Origin: JBFXAM01 sp050184295
Lineage (GTDB): Bacteria > Planctomycetota > Phycisphaerae > UBA1845 > Fen-1342
DNA: 64,000 nucleotides
Assembly: GCA_050184295.1 (NCBI GenBank)
Contig: JBFXAM010000003.1
Location: 54,786-118,785, forward strand
Direction: 5' to 3'
Of the stretch, positions 53,378 to 61,839 are shown in pieces (position 1 is the first letter of the stretch; every line of letters starts with the position of its first letter). The notes beneath the pieces are model-generated. The model searched no databases, was not told the DNA's origin, and was given only the letters and a program-made list of their open reading frames with translations. Both the position numbers and the translations under genes were made by a program.

Positions 53378-55072
53378 TCACTCTCGCGCGCGGTCCAGCA
53401 CAGTCATGCCGCCGACCGCCGTTCGCTCGATGTACTGTTGTTCGAGCCAGTTCGCGAACGCGCGCTCGGTCGAACCGCGCAGTCCGCGCAAGTCGCCGGC
53501 GGTGATGAGAATCAGGCGCGGCGGGCGCGCTTGCAGGTCCGCGATCGCGCCGTCGAGAATGAACCGCGCGTGTTCGCCGACGTGGCTTCGCTTCTCGAGC
53601 GTGGCGAACCGCGATGCGTTCGGCCGATACGCCGCCCGATACGTTCCCGGGCTCCAACCCCAGACGTAGAGGAGATCCGTCGGCGCGGTGTGGGTACGGA
53701 TGTACGCGGCCTGGAGTTGGTGCGGCGGCGGCTCGGCGAACGCGGTCGACCACGGCGCGGTCTTGTGCCGCCACGCCGCCAGCGTTGCCGCCGCTCCGGG
53801 CGCGACAAAGCCCATCAGCGCGAGCGCGTACGTGACGAACGCCGCACAGTGCGTCGGACGTGTCGCGAGTTGGTGTCGCAAGCCGCGGCCGGCGGCGAGT
53901 GTGTCGAGCGGGATCAGGGCCAGCAGCCCGAGCGCGGGCAGGCTGGGCATGAGGTGATACTCCCGGCGCCCCGGTCCCACGATCGCGAGATAGACTGCCA
54001 GCAGCACCCACGCGACGAGCAGCGCGGTGGCGCCCGGCACGCCGGTCGCCGCGGACGGCGGAACCGGGCTCAGCTCCTGTGTGTGCTCGGCGGGGCGCGC
54101 AGCGTGGAGCGCTGCTCGGCCACCGCGATTGCGGCATCGTGCGATCGCCGCGAGCAGCACGCCCGTGCCCGCAAGCAGCAGCAGCGGAATCATGGGCAAG
54201 AACGCCGGGCGCACGACGCGCCAGACCATCTCGTTGGGCAGCCAGCGTGCGTCGTTCACCGCGAAGTATGCGCGATTGAACGTCGCCACCGCGAAGTAGG
54301 ATTCGAAGAGCGCGCCCTGCGTCGCGAGCGCGGCGGCGGCAATCGTCGCGGGTGCAATCGCGGCGGCGGCGGCCGCCACCGCCAGGCGAAATCCGCGGGC
54401 CCGACCGTGGGCGCGCGCGGCCGGCCGACCCCGCGCAGCGCCGGCGCCGCGCGCGCGCCATCGCGCGCACAGCCAGTGTCCCGCGCACGCGACCGCCGCC
54501 GCGATGCCCGCCTGCTTGAAGACCGGCGCCGCGCCCGCCGCGAGCGCCGCGACGATCAGCCACGCGCCGCGCCCCCCGCGCCGCCACCGCAGATACCCGC
54601 AGATTGCGAGCGTCTCGAGCGCGACAACCCAGGTCTCCGTGCGGTTTCCGCCGCATTCGTAGCGCAGACTGGTGAGCACCAGCGCGCCCACGGCGAGCGC
54701 CCATCCGCGAACCGATGCATGAAAGAGCGCCGCCGCCGCCCCGCCGAACGCGGCGAGCGTGATCGAGAGCGCGATCGTGCTGGCGAGGATCGGGCCGCAG
54801 GGTCCTTCGCCGCAGAGGAGAAAGGCCGCCGCGTTGATCCACCAGATGCCCGGCGGCTTGTTGTCCCACACGTCGAGGTAAGGCACCGCGCCGCCGGCGA
54901 TCCGCCAGCCGAAGAATGCGAACAGGTGATCGTCGGCGAGATTGTCGCGCCAGTGGGCGGCGGATTGATTGATGGCGATCGCGAATCCCGCAACGACGAT
55001 CGCGAGCCCAATGCTCCAGGACGCGCCGCCACCGCGCGCGAGCGGCGCGGCGGCGTCCGCGGGCGGCGCCAT
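53378..55072 (-). CDS. membrane glycosyltransferase, GT39/ArnT-like
   Basis: A 564-residue multi-pass protein (about ten segments). The first loop has NLADDHLFAFFGWRIAGGA, then YLDVWDNKPPGIWWINA, the acidic and KPPG...W pattern of ArnT/PMT-type transferases. A long Arg/Ala-rich linker interrupts the middle, and the C-terminal 130 residues are soluble. Its ATG touches the rdgB stop (TGA directly followed by ATG on the minus strand), so the two are coupled. Donor and acceptor are unknown. Confidence 0.78.
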   Translation of the reverse strand: MAPPADAAAPLARGGGASWSIGLAIVVAGFAIAINQSAAHWRDNLADDHLFAFFGWRIAGGAVPYLDVWDNKPPGIWWINAAAFLLCGEGPCGPILASTIALSITLAAFGGAAAALFHASVRGWALAVGALVLTSLRYECGGNRTETWVVALETLAICGYLRWRRGGRGAWLIVAALAAGAAPVFKQAGIAAAVACAGHWLCARWRARGAGAARGRPAARAHGRARGFRLAVAAAAAAIAPATIAAAALATQGALFESYFAVATFNRAYFAVNDARWLPNEMVWRVVRPAFLPMIPLLLLAGTGVLLAAIARCRNRGGRAALHAARPAEHTQELSPVPPSAATGVPGATALLVAWVLLAVYLAIVGPGRREYHLMPSLPALGLLALIPLDTLAAGRGLRHQLATRPTHCAAFVTYALALMGFVAPGAAATLAAWRHKTAPWSTAFAEPPPHQLQAAYIRTHTAPTDLLYVWGWSPGTYRAAYRPNASRFATLEKRSHVGEHARFILDGAIADLQARPPRLILITAGDLRGLRGSTERAFANWLEQQYIERTAVGGMTVLDRARE

Positions 55073-55678
55073 TCAGCGCGCCCCTGCCAGGAACGCGCGG
55101 ATGCGCGGCAGGATCGCGCGCAGCGCCTGACCGCGGTGGCTGATGGCGTTCTTCTGCTCGGAACTGAGCTCGGCGAGCGTGAGGCCGCGCGCGGGCAGCA
55201 AGAAGTGTGGATCGTAGCCGAAGCCGTTCGCACCGCGCGGGGCGTCGAGGATCAGTCCTTCCAGCGCGCCGGTGGCTTCGAGGAGCACGGCGCCGCGCTG
55301 CGCGAACGCCATCGCACAGCGGAAGCGCGCCGTGCGCACCGCCGGCGCGACGCCGCGTAGCGCGGCGACGAGTTTGCGGTTGTTGGCGTCGTCGTCGCGC
55401 GGATGCCCGGCGTAATGAGCGGAATCGACGCCGGGGGCGCCGCCGAGCGCATCGACCTCGAGACCCGAATCGTCCGCGAGGGTGGGCAGGTCGGTGGCGG
55501 CGGCGTACTGGAGCGCCTTGCGAGCGGCGTTCTCGGCGAAGGTCGCGCCGTCCTCACGGGCTTCGGGAACGTGCGGATACGCGTCGAGTCCGATCCACTC
55601 GATTCCGGAGTCGGCTGTCAGGGCGCGAAGCTCGCGAACTTTGCCGGCGTTGCGGGTCGCGAGAAGGACGGTGGCCAT
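55073..55678 (-). CDS. rdgB: XTP/dITP pyrophosphatase (RdgB/Ham1 family)
   Basis: A 201-residue house-cleaning enzyme hydrolysing dITP, XTP and ITP. It has LLATRNAGKVRELRAL at the start, TLADDSGLEVDALGGAPGVDSAHY, NGFGYDPHF and EKNAISHRGQAL-like SSEQKNAISHRGQA near the end, all family signatures. It is complete. The gene sits two bases after the preceding lipoprotein gene and directly before the glycosyltransferase. Confidence 0.95.
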   Translation of the reverse strand: MATVLLATRNAGKVRELRALTADSGIEWIGLDAYPHVPEAREDGATFAENAARKALQYAAATDLPTLADDSGLEVDALGGAPGVDSAHYAGHPRDDDANNRKLVAALRGVAPAVRTARFRCAMAFAQRGAVLLEATGALEGLILDAPRGANGFGYDPHFLLPARGLTLAELSSEQKNAISHRGQALRAILPRIRAFLAGAR

Positions 55679-55680
55679 CT

Positions 55681-56919
55681 TCAGCGACTCGCGGAAGCCG
55701 GGCCGCGCGGGATTTCGACGGGGAAGGACGCGCGTTCGACGCGCTGCGTGACTTCGCCTTGTGCGTTGCGCACGATGTCGTACATCTTGTGACCGTTCTC
55801 CAGATTCAGCGGGTACTTGCGCTGTAATGACAGCATTCGCTCGTCAACGATCCGACTGCGGGCCCGCGCGACGCCGGTGTTCGGGTCCGTCTCGGTCGAC
55901 TCGATGATCGAGTCTCTCGGAAACGCGCCCAACGTGACCGAACTCTTGGACGCACCGTGAAAGTAGTACGCTTCCTCGCCCTGCTCGCGCAGCAGCTTGC
56001 AATACTCGACCGCCGCCTGCTTACGCCGGTTCATGTCCTTGGTGTTGTAGAACACCGCGACCTGGAGCGACCACGCCCCCGAGGCGCGGGAGAGTTCCCA
56101 CGCGGGGTTCCCGCCGTCGCTGCCCGGCAGGCTTTCCAGCGTCGCCACGCGGAACGGCCAGGTCGGCCCGTTCGGCGTTTCCTGCGAGAGGGTCTGTAAC
56201 AGGTGCAGGTCGGGCCGCGGGTCGGGCTTGTAGTCGGTATCGTCGGACGCAATGTCGTAGGTGCGCGCGTAGCGACCGTAATAAACGATGCTTACGTCCT
56301 CGTCGTGAAAGACCTGAACGAGGTTGGCACGCAGACCCGGCACCTGCTTGAGCAGCTCGGCGTAGCGCTGGGCAAATCGATAGCGGTCCGCACCGGGGAT
56401 CGCGATGCAGCGGATCGACCACGTTTCGCCGTCTGTGTCGCGACCGCCCCAGAGCGAACCCGGTTCGCGCGGCTCAAAGTCAAACAGCTTCTTCGCGGGC
56501 GGCGTGGTCGCGGGCGCCTCGGGCCGGTCGGCCGATGCAGTGCTCCTGGCGGCATCGCCTTTCGCCTGTGCCGTTTCGTCGGCCTTGGCTGCGGCACCGG
56601 CGGGAACGGCGGCGCTCTCCGGCGCGTCCTTTTTCAGCGCGAACGGCCACTTGAAGAGCGGTTCGCGCTTGGGGGCTGCCGACGCCGCCGGCTGCACGAG
56701 CGCGTCGTTCTTCGGCGATTCGCGATCGAACCAGCCGCGCTTCTGCGGCTTGACCCAGACGGCCTCGCGATCCGCCTTCGTCGGCCAGGCGGATGACTCG
56801 TTCTTCTCGGGGTTCACGCACCCGGCGGCAAGCGCGAAGAGCACGGCGCCGGCGGTCACGCTGCCGCGCCGGATGACGCGCGCCGGCGCGCACCGGGCGC
56901 TGGGAGGAATCGTCCGCAT
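55681..56919 (-). CDS. lipoprotein of unknown function
   Basis: A 412-residue exported protein with a lipobox LAAGC at Cys34. A low-complexity Ala/Lys/Pro-rich stretch (about 75-145) leads to a C-terminal domain with SIRCIAIPGADRYRFAQRYAELLKQV, VSIVYYGRYARTY and VAVFYNTKDMNRRKQAAVEYCKLLREQGEEAYYF, which recalls SPOR-like repeats that bind denuded peptidoglycan. I do not recognise a named family. It stands between rph and rdgB in the same direction, two bases before rdgB. Confidence 0.7.
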   Translation of the reverse strand: MRTIPPSARCAPARVIRRGSVTAGAVLFALAAGCVNPEKNESSAWPTKADREAVWVKPQKRGWFDRESPKNDALVQPAASAAPKREPLFKWPFALKKDAPESAAVPAGAAAKADETAQAKGDAARSTASADRPEAPATTPPAKKLFDFEPREPGSLWGGRDTDGETWSIRCIAIPGADRYRFAQRYAELLKQVPGLRANLVQVFHDEDVSIVYYGRYARTYDIASDDTDYKPDPRPDLHLLQTLSQETPNGPTWPFRVATLESLPGSDGGNPAWELSRASGAWSLQVAVFYNTKDMNRRKQAAVEYCKLLREQGEEAYYFHGASKSSVTLGAFPRDSIIESTETDPNTGVARARSRIVDERMLSLQRKYPLNLENGHKMYDIVRNAQGEVTQRVERASFPVEIPRGPASASR

Positions 56920-56953
56920 ACGTCACCTCGGAAAATGCGGCGCGCTGCGCGGC

Positions 56954-57664
56954 TCAGATCGACAGCGCGCGTTTTTGCAGCTCGAACAACTGCCGGAGTC
57001 CGCCGCGCGCCACATCCATGAACGCCCGGACGCGCGCGTCGTCAAACGTCGCCTGCTCCCCCGTTGCCTGAATTTCGATCCACTCGTCGCGGTCGGTCAT
57101 GACGAGGTTGCAGTCTACCTCCGCCGACACGTCCTCGTGATAGTCGAGATCGAGCAGCGTGTCGCCGGCGACGACGCCGACGCTGACGGCGGCGACGCCG
57201 CAGACGAGCGCCTCGGCGTCCCACCACCCGCGTTGCCGCCCCGCCGCCAGCGCATCGCACAGCGCGACCCATGCGCCGGTGATGCCGGCGGTGCGGGTGC
57301 CGCCGTCGGCCTGAAGCACGTCGCAGTCCAGGTGGATCGTGCGCGGACCGAGCCGGCCCAGATCGACCGCCGCCCGCAGGGAGCGCCCGATCAGGCGCTC
57401 GATCTCGCGCGTGCGGCCGTCGGCGCCGCCGCGGCTGCGCGCGCGGCGCTGGCTTGTGGCGGCGGGCAGCATGTCGTATTCCGCGGTGAGCCAGCCGAGA
57501 CCGCTCGGCTCACGCCAGGCCGGAACAGCGTCCACCAGCGAAGCCGTGCACAGCACATGCGTATTGCCGGATCGGATCAGCACGGAGCCGGCGGCGTTTC
57601 GCGTGAACCCGCGGACGATCTCGACCGTGCGAAGCTGATCGGGGCGGCGGCCGTCGTGGCGCAT
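56954..57664 (-). CDS. rph: ribonuclease PH
   Basis: A 236-residue phosphorolytic exoribonuclease that trims tRNA 3' ends. The start MRHDGRRPDQLRTV is the family N-terminus, so ATG 57664 was chosen. SGNTHVLCTASLVD, GWLTAEYDMLPAATSQR, RTIHLDCDVLQADGGTRTAGITGA and the final VDCNLVMTD follow. It heads a minus-strand group with the lipoprotein, rdgB and the glycosyltransferase. A repeat element begins 56 bases upstream of the start. Confidence 0.95.
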   Translation of the reverse strand: MRHDGRRPDQLRTVEIVRGFTRNAAGSVLIRSGNTHVLCTASLVDAVPAWREPSGLGWLTAEYDMLPAATSQRRARSRGGADGRTREIERLIGRSLRAAVDLGRLGPRTIHLDCDVLQADGGTRTAGITGAWVALCDALAAGRQRGWWDAEALVCGVAAVSVGVVAGDTLLDLDYHEDVSAEVDCNLVMTDRDEWIEIQATGEQATFDDARVRAFMDVARGGLRQLFELQKRALSI

Positions 57665-58266
57665 GCGGAAATACCTAACGCAGACCACCCGGCCATGCAA
57701 TGAGCGCGCGGAATTCGGCAATGGGTCAGATTCGTGAAAAAGTGAATTCGAAAGGGCGGTACGGGCGTCTCGCCCGTGTCTGCCGCATGAACGGGCGAGA
57801 CGCCCGTACCACCCAGACCGACATGAACGGGCGAGACGCCCGGACCACCCAGACCGACATGAACGGGCGAGACGCCCGTACCACCCAGACCCACCTGAAC
57901 GGGCGAGACGCCCGTGCCGCCCGGGTCAAACGGACCCACTACCCGGAATGCCGGGTGGGTGAGGATTGGGTTTCGCGGCGACAACGGCGTGCGTCTCGTC
58001 GGGGATTGCATCCGCGGCACGACCGAACCCGCCACGCCCTGCCACGGGCCCGGTGTGCTTGAAGCGCGCCGCGCTCGACCTCCTGCGGGCGCGTGGGGTT
58101 CTGACTCGCAGACGCCCGCGAATTATCGCCCCTCCGATCGGGCACCGTCCGAGAGTCACGCGCGCATCGGCGTCGTCGCGCCGGTTCTCCGCACGCGCGC
58201 AAAGTGCGCTCCGCGGGATTTCGATAGTGGGTACGGGAAACGCTGTCCATTGGCCGGGGAGACGCC
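57665..58266. other. 602-base gap between divergent rph and histidine kinase genes
   Basis: The left part is the second repeat element (57721-57939). A small hairpin, ACCCGG/CCGGGT, sits at 57941-57956. The remaining 300 bases have no gene; promoters for rph and the kinase operon should be here, but none is clear. Confidence 0.5.
57721..57939. repeat. interspersed repeat element with terminal inverted repeats, copy 2 (219 bases)
   Basis: The ends ATGGGTCAGATT (57721-57732) and AAACGGACCCAC (57928-57939) are imperfect inverted copies. Inside, 36-base units each start with a palindrome ACGGGCGAGACGCCCGT: three complete ones from 57790 to 57897 and a final partial one. The left shoulder TTCGTGAAAAAGTG and an inverted palindrome near 57761-57777 match copy 1. 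The two copies differ in length by exactly 72 bases, two units. Confidence 0.85.
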
Positions 58267-60150
58267 TTGTCAACGACGAACGGAACGATGCCGACGGCCG
58301 TCGCCGTGGAACCGGTTCACCCGCCGCGGTTCTGGCGCCGGCGACGGACCGACGTGCTCACCGGCTTCGGCACGCTCGTGGTCGCGGTCATGCTGTTGGC
58401 GCTCGGGACGGCGTCGCTGCTCTCGTTCGACGTGTTTCAGACCGAGCGTGTCGCGTCGCTCCGCGGGAGCGCCCCGGCGCTGCTGGGGCTGATTCGCGAA
58501 CACATTGTTGCGACGCTGAGGCGGAACCCGGATGACGCGCTGCGCGTCCTGAACGAGCTGACGCGTTTGCCGCACGTCCAGGGTCTGACGCTGACTCCGC
58601 CGGCCGAGGCTGGGACCGCCGTGGCGCCGCCCGGCGGCTCGGACGCCCGGCGCGTCCTCGCGGCGCGCGGCGAGGCGCGCACGCCGGTGGCGCTCTCGCT
58701 GCGGTCGGAGCTGGTGGAGCACGGCACGCACTTCGGGACGCTTGCGGTCGACTTCGGCTTCTCGGCGTCGGCGGGCGCGTCGGCGGTGTTCTGGTCGACG
58801 ATCGGGTTAGTCACGGTGACCGCACTCGGCGCGTTCGCGCTGCTGTACCGCGGGATGTTGCAGCGCATCCGGCCGATCGCGGCGGTGCGCGACAACCTGC
58901 TGGCGTTCGAGCACGGCGTGGAGCGCTCGCTGGAGCTGCTGGCGGTGCAGGACGCGCGGGCACACGAGACCCAGGCGTGGAACCGCCTGGTCGGGACGAT
59001 CGCGGATCTTCAGACGGAGTTGGAGGCGTACCGCGCGCGGCAGGTGGTGGCGGACTCCGCGCACGTGCTGCTTAACCAGTCGTCGCGCAGCGTGCTCGAC
59101 GCGCTGCCCAGCGGCGTGCTGCGGCTCGATCGCAGTGATCGCGTCCGCTATGCGAATTATTCCGCGCAGCAGTTGCTGGGCGTCGCGCCCGGGGCCGACG
59201 ACGCACCGCTCGCGGAACGCGTGTCCGACGCGAAGCTCGTCGACGCGATTCGGGGACTGCGCTCGACGCCGCAGGGAGCGTCGATCGATTACGCGATCGG
59301 GCATGATGGTCAGAGCTCGGTCGTGCGGATGACGGTGATCCCGGTCCGCGCCACGGACGACGACGAGCTGAACGTGATCGTGCAGGACATCAGCCAGTTG
59401 AAGGAAGCGGAGCGCTCGCGGGAGGAATTTCTCGCGCACATCACGCACGAGCTGCGGACGCCGCTCACGAACATCCGCGCGTATGCGGAGACGCTCAACG
59501 AGGACTTCTTCGCGGACGAGCACACCCGGCGCGAGTGCTACAACGTGATCATGAGCGAGACGCGCCGGCTCGCGAAGCTGGTGGAGGACGTGCTGAGCGC
59601 GTCGCAAATCGACGCGGGCGTGGCGCGGCTCGACCGCACGGCGGTGCGGCTGGACCAGTCGCTGCGGAAAGCGGTCCAGGAGATCCAGGCCGCCGCCGAC
59701 GCGAAGTCGATCGAGCTCGCGCTGAAGATTCCGAGCAAGCCGCCGGGCGTGAACGGCGACAAGTTCCGGCTGCACCAGGTGTGGATCAACCTGATCGGCA
59801 ACGCGATCAAGTACACGCCGTCGGGCGGCTCGGTGACGGTCGAGCTGAGCGGGGCGGATCATCTTTCGATTGTTCGCGTCTCCGACACCGGAATCGGGAT
59901 TGCGCCGGAGCACCACGACAAGGTATTCGAGAAGTTCTTCCGCGTGCACGACCCGCGTGTCGCGGCGGAGGAGGGCACCGGGCTGGGGCTCGCGATCACG
60001 CGCGAGATCGTCCGGCTGCACGGGGGCTCGCTGAAGCTGGAGAGCGACGCGGGCAAGGGTTCGACTTTCATCGTGGAACTACCGCGGCTTCGCAACGTGG
60101 ACGCCGAACCGGTCCGAGCCGGGGCGGCCACGGGCCGCGAACGGGAGTAG
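58267..60150 (+). CDS. membrane sensor histidine kinase with PAS domain
   Basis: A 627-residue kinase. Two membrane segments (about 31-53 and 175-196) flank an extracytoplasmic sensor region; a HAMP-like linker, a PAS-type domain (about 268-385, LDALPSGVLRLDRSDRVRYANYSAQ) and HisKA follow, with the phospho-acceptor His394 in FLAHITHELRTPLTN. The ATPase has NLIGNAIKYTPSGG, VSDTGIGIAPE and GTGLGLAI. All catalytic boxes are intact. The TTG at 58267 has a good GGGGAG site; ATG 58288 is an alternative. It leads the signalling operon and should phosphorylate the next gene's product. Confidence 0.9.
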   Translation: MSTTNGTMPTAVAVEPVHPPRFWRRRRTDVLTGFGTLVVAVMLLALGTASLLSFDVFQTERVASLRGSAPALLGLIREHIVATLRRNPDDALRVLNELTRLPHVQGLTLTPPAEAGTAVAPPGGSDARRVLAARGEARTPVALSLRSELVEHGTHFGTLAVDFGFSASAGASAVFWSTIGLVTVTALGAFALLYRGMLQRIRPIAAVRDNLLAFEHGVERSLELLAVQDARAHETQAWNRLVGTIADLQTELEAYRARQVVADSAHVLLNQSSRSVLDALPSGVLRLDRSDRVRYANYSAQQLLGVAPGADDAPLAERVSDAKLVDAIRGLRSTPQGASIDYAIGHDGQSSVVRMTVIPVRATDDDELNVIVQDISQLKEAERSREEFLAHITHELRTPLTNIRAYAETLNEDFFADEHTRRECYNVIMSETRRLAKLVEDVLSASQIDAGVARLDRTAVRLDQSLRKAVQEIQAAADAKSIELALKIPSKPPGVNGDKFRLHQVWINLIGNAIKYTPSGGSVTVELSGADHLSIVRVSDTGIGIAPEHHDKVFEKFFRVHDPRVAAEEGTGLGLAITREIVRLHGGSLKLESDAGKGSTFIVELPRLRNVDAEPVRAGAATGRERE

Positions 60151-60154
60151 CCGG

Positions 60155-60547
60155 ATGGCGCGGATCGTCATCGCTGAAGACCAGGCCCACATTCGCAACG
60201 TGCTGACGATGTGGATGACGCGGCACGGACACGAGGTGCGACCGGCCTCGACCGGGCGCCAGGCGTACGAGATTCTCCAGGGTTATCCGGCGGACCTGCT
60301 GATCACGGATGTGAACATGCCGGAGATGGACGGAATCGAACTGGCGGCGGCGGCGTTTGGCGTGTGCGCTTCGCTGAAGGGCGTGTTTGTCGTGACCTCG
60401 CGCTGTGACCAGCACGAGATCTTCACGCAGTTGTCCGATCCGCGCGTGCACGTCTTCCCGAAGCCGTTCAGTCCGTCGCAGTTGTTGCGCGACGTGGAGA
60501 ACGTGGTGGGCGCCGCGCCGTCGTCCGTGGAAATCGCGAGCTCATGA
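60155..60547 (+). CDS. CheY-like single-domain response regulator
   Basis: A 130-residue receiver domain with no output domain. The acidic pair Glu8-Asp9, phospho-acceptor Asp52 (LLITDVNMPEMDG), a Thr/Ser switch (VVTSRCD) and the conserved Lys (VFPKPFSP) are all present, so it is phosphorylation-competent. It starts four bases after the kinase gene and overlaps the HD-GYP gene by four, and may act by protein contact, perhaps on pilus or c-di-GMP machinery encoded next. Confidence 0.92.
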   Translation: MARIVIAEDQAHIRNVLTMWMTRHGHEVRPASTGRQAYEILQGYPADLLITDVNMPEMDGIELAAAAFGVCASLKGVFVVTSRCDQHEIFTQLSDPRVHVFPKPFSPSQLLRDVENVVGAAPSSVEIASS

Positions 60548-61839
60548 CCACAGGGGAAGAGCTGCCCATGACTGCGTCCCTCGACCCAAACGCCCGTCAC
60601 GCGTCTGAGGAGGCCGTCGCGCTCGCGGACCGCGTCGGCCCGCTCGACGCATTGCGCGACGAGAACGACGCGCTCGGGCGCGAGCTGCTGCGCTGCTACG
60701 AACAGCTGAGCCTGGTCTTCGAGATCACCGAGCACATTGCCGGGCTCCAGGATCCCCAGAGCATTCTCGCGACGCTCCTGCGCCGCTACGGCATCATGCT
60801 CAACGCGGACGCCGTCTACTTCGACAACGGCGCCGCAATCACCGCCGCCGAGCAGATTGACGCGGCGGGGCGCCTGCCAGTCGACCCGAGCACCGTCCGC
60901 GCCGCGCTCGCGGACGAGATCAGCGCGGTCCGACGTTCGCGCCGCACGCACGCGCCGCGCATCTCGCCCCTGGCGCGGGAGCGCGTCGGCGGCGCGCACG
61001 TGCTGCTGGGAGCGCTGCCGCAATATGACGCCGAGACCGGCGTCGTCATCACGCTCCGGCGGTCGGACGAGCCGGCGTTTGACAGCGGCGACCAGCTCGC
61101 CGCGGAGAGCGTGCTGGGCTACGGCGGCCACATTCTGAGCAACGTGCTGATGGTCCGACAGCTCCAGCAGACGGCGTTGCAGACGGTGACGGCGCTGGCC
61201 AACGCGATCGACGCGAAGGACAACTACACGCACGGTCACTCCGAGCGGGTCGCGTGGCTGGCGCGGTTCCTGGGGCGAGCGCTCGGCCTGCCCGCGTCGC
61301 AGCTCCAGACGCTGGAGTGGGCGGGGTTGCTGCACGACGTCGGGAAGATCGGCGTCCCGGAGGCGATTCTCAACAAGCCGGGAAAGCTCACGGACGCGGA
61401 GTTCGCCGAGATGAAGCGGCATCCGCGGCTGAGCTACGACGTGCTGAAGCCGATCGCGAGCCTCGCGCCGGTGCTGGACGGCGTGCTGCACCACCACGAG
61501 AACCACGACGGGTCGGGCTATCCCGATGGCCTGTGCGGCGAAGCGATCCCGCTGGCGGCGCGCATCATCCACGTGGTCGATATCTTCGACGCGCTGACGT
61601 CGACGCGATCCTATCGCAAGTGCTTCAACGTTCGCGAGGCGTTCGAGATTCTCCGTAAGGACTCGGGACGCGTCACGGACCCGTTTGTCACGAACGCGTT
61701 TCTTCAGGCGTTCGATCGCTACCTGAGCGAGCAGGCAACCGACTTCCGGCAGCGCTTCGCCCACGTCGTCGAGGACGAAGGCGCCCAGGCGTCGCCGGCG
61801 CGTTCGGTCGCGAGCGCCGGCGCCGAGGCCGGCCCATGA
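60544..61839 (+). CDS. HD-GYP domain c-di-GMP phosphodiesterase with GAF-like sensor region
   Basis: A 431-residue protein. An N-terminal coiled region (ALRDENDALGRELLRCYEQL) and a GAF-like domain (about 55-205) precede the HD-GYP domain (about 215-405). The metal site reads HGHSERV, LLHDVGKIGVPEAILNKPG (His264-Asp265) and HHHENHDGSGYP, the full HD-GYP signature, so it should hydrolyse c-di-GMP. It overlaps the CheY-like gene and the degenerate GGDEF gene by four bases each, in ATGA arrangements. Confidence 0.93.
   Translation: MTTGEELPMTASLDPNARHASEEAVALADRVGPLDALRDENDALGRELLRCYEQLSLVFEITEHIAGLQDPQSILATLLRRYGIMLNADAVYFDNGAAITAAEQIDAAGRLPVDPSTVRAALADEISAVRRSRRTHAPRISPLARERVGGAHVLLGALPQYDAETGVVITLRRSDEPAFDSGDQLAAESVLGYGGHILSNVLMVRQLQQTALQTVTALANAIDAKDNYTHGHSERVAWLARFLGRALGLPASQLQTLEWAGLLHDVGKIGVPEAILNKPGKLTDAEFAEMKRHPRLSYDVLKPIASLAPVLDGVLHHHENHDGSGYPDGLCGEAIPLAARIIHVVDIFDALTSTRSYRKCFNVREAFEILRKDSGRVTDPFVTNAFLQAFDRYLSEQATDFRQRFAHVVEDEGAQASPARSVASAGAEAGP

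Noticed and set aside
57790..57930. 36-base periodic repeats as a possible CRISPR array
   Set aside because: The units follow each other with no unique spacers, contain an internal palindrome, sit within inverted ends and have no cas genes nearby.
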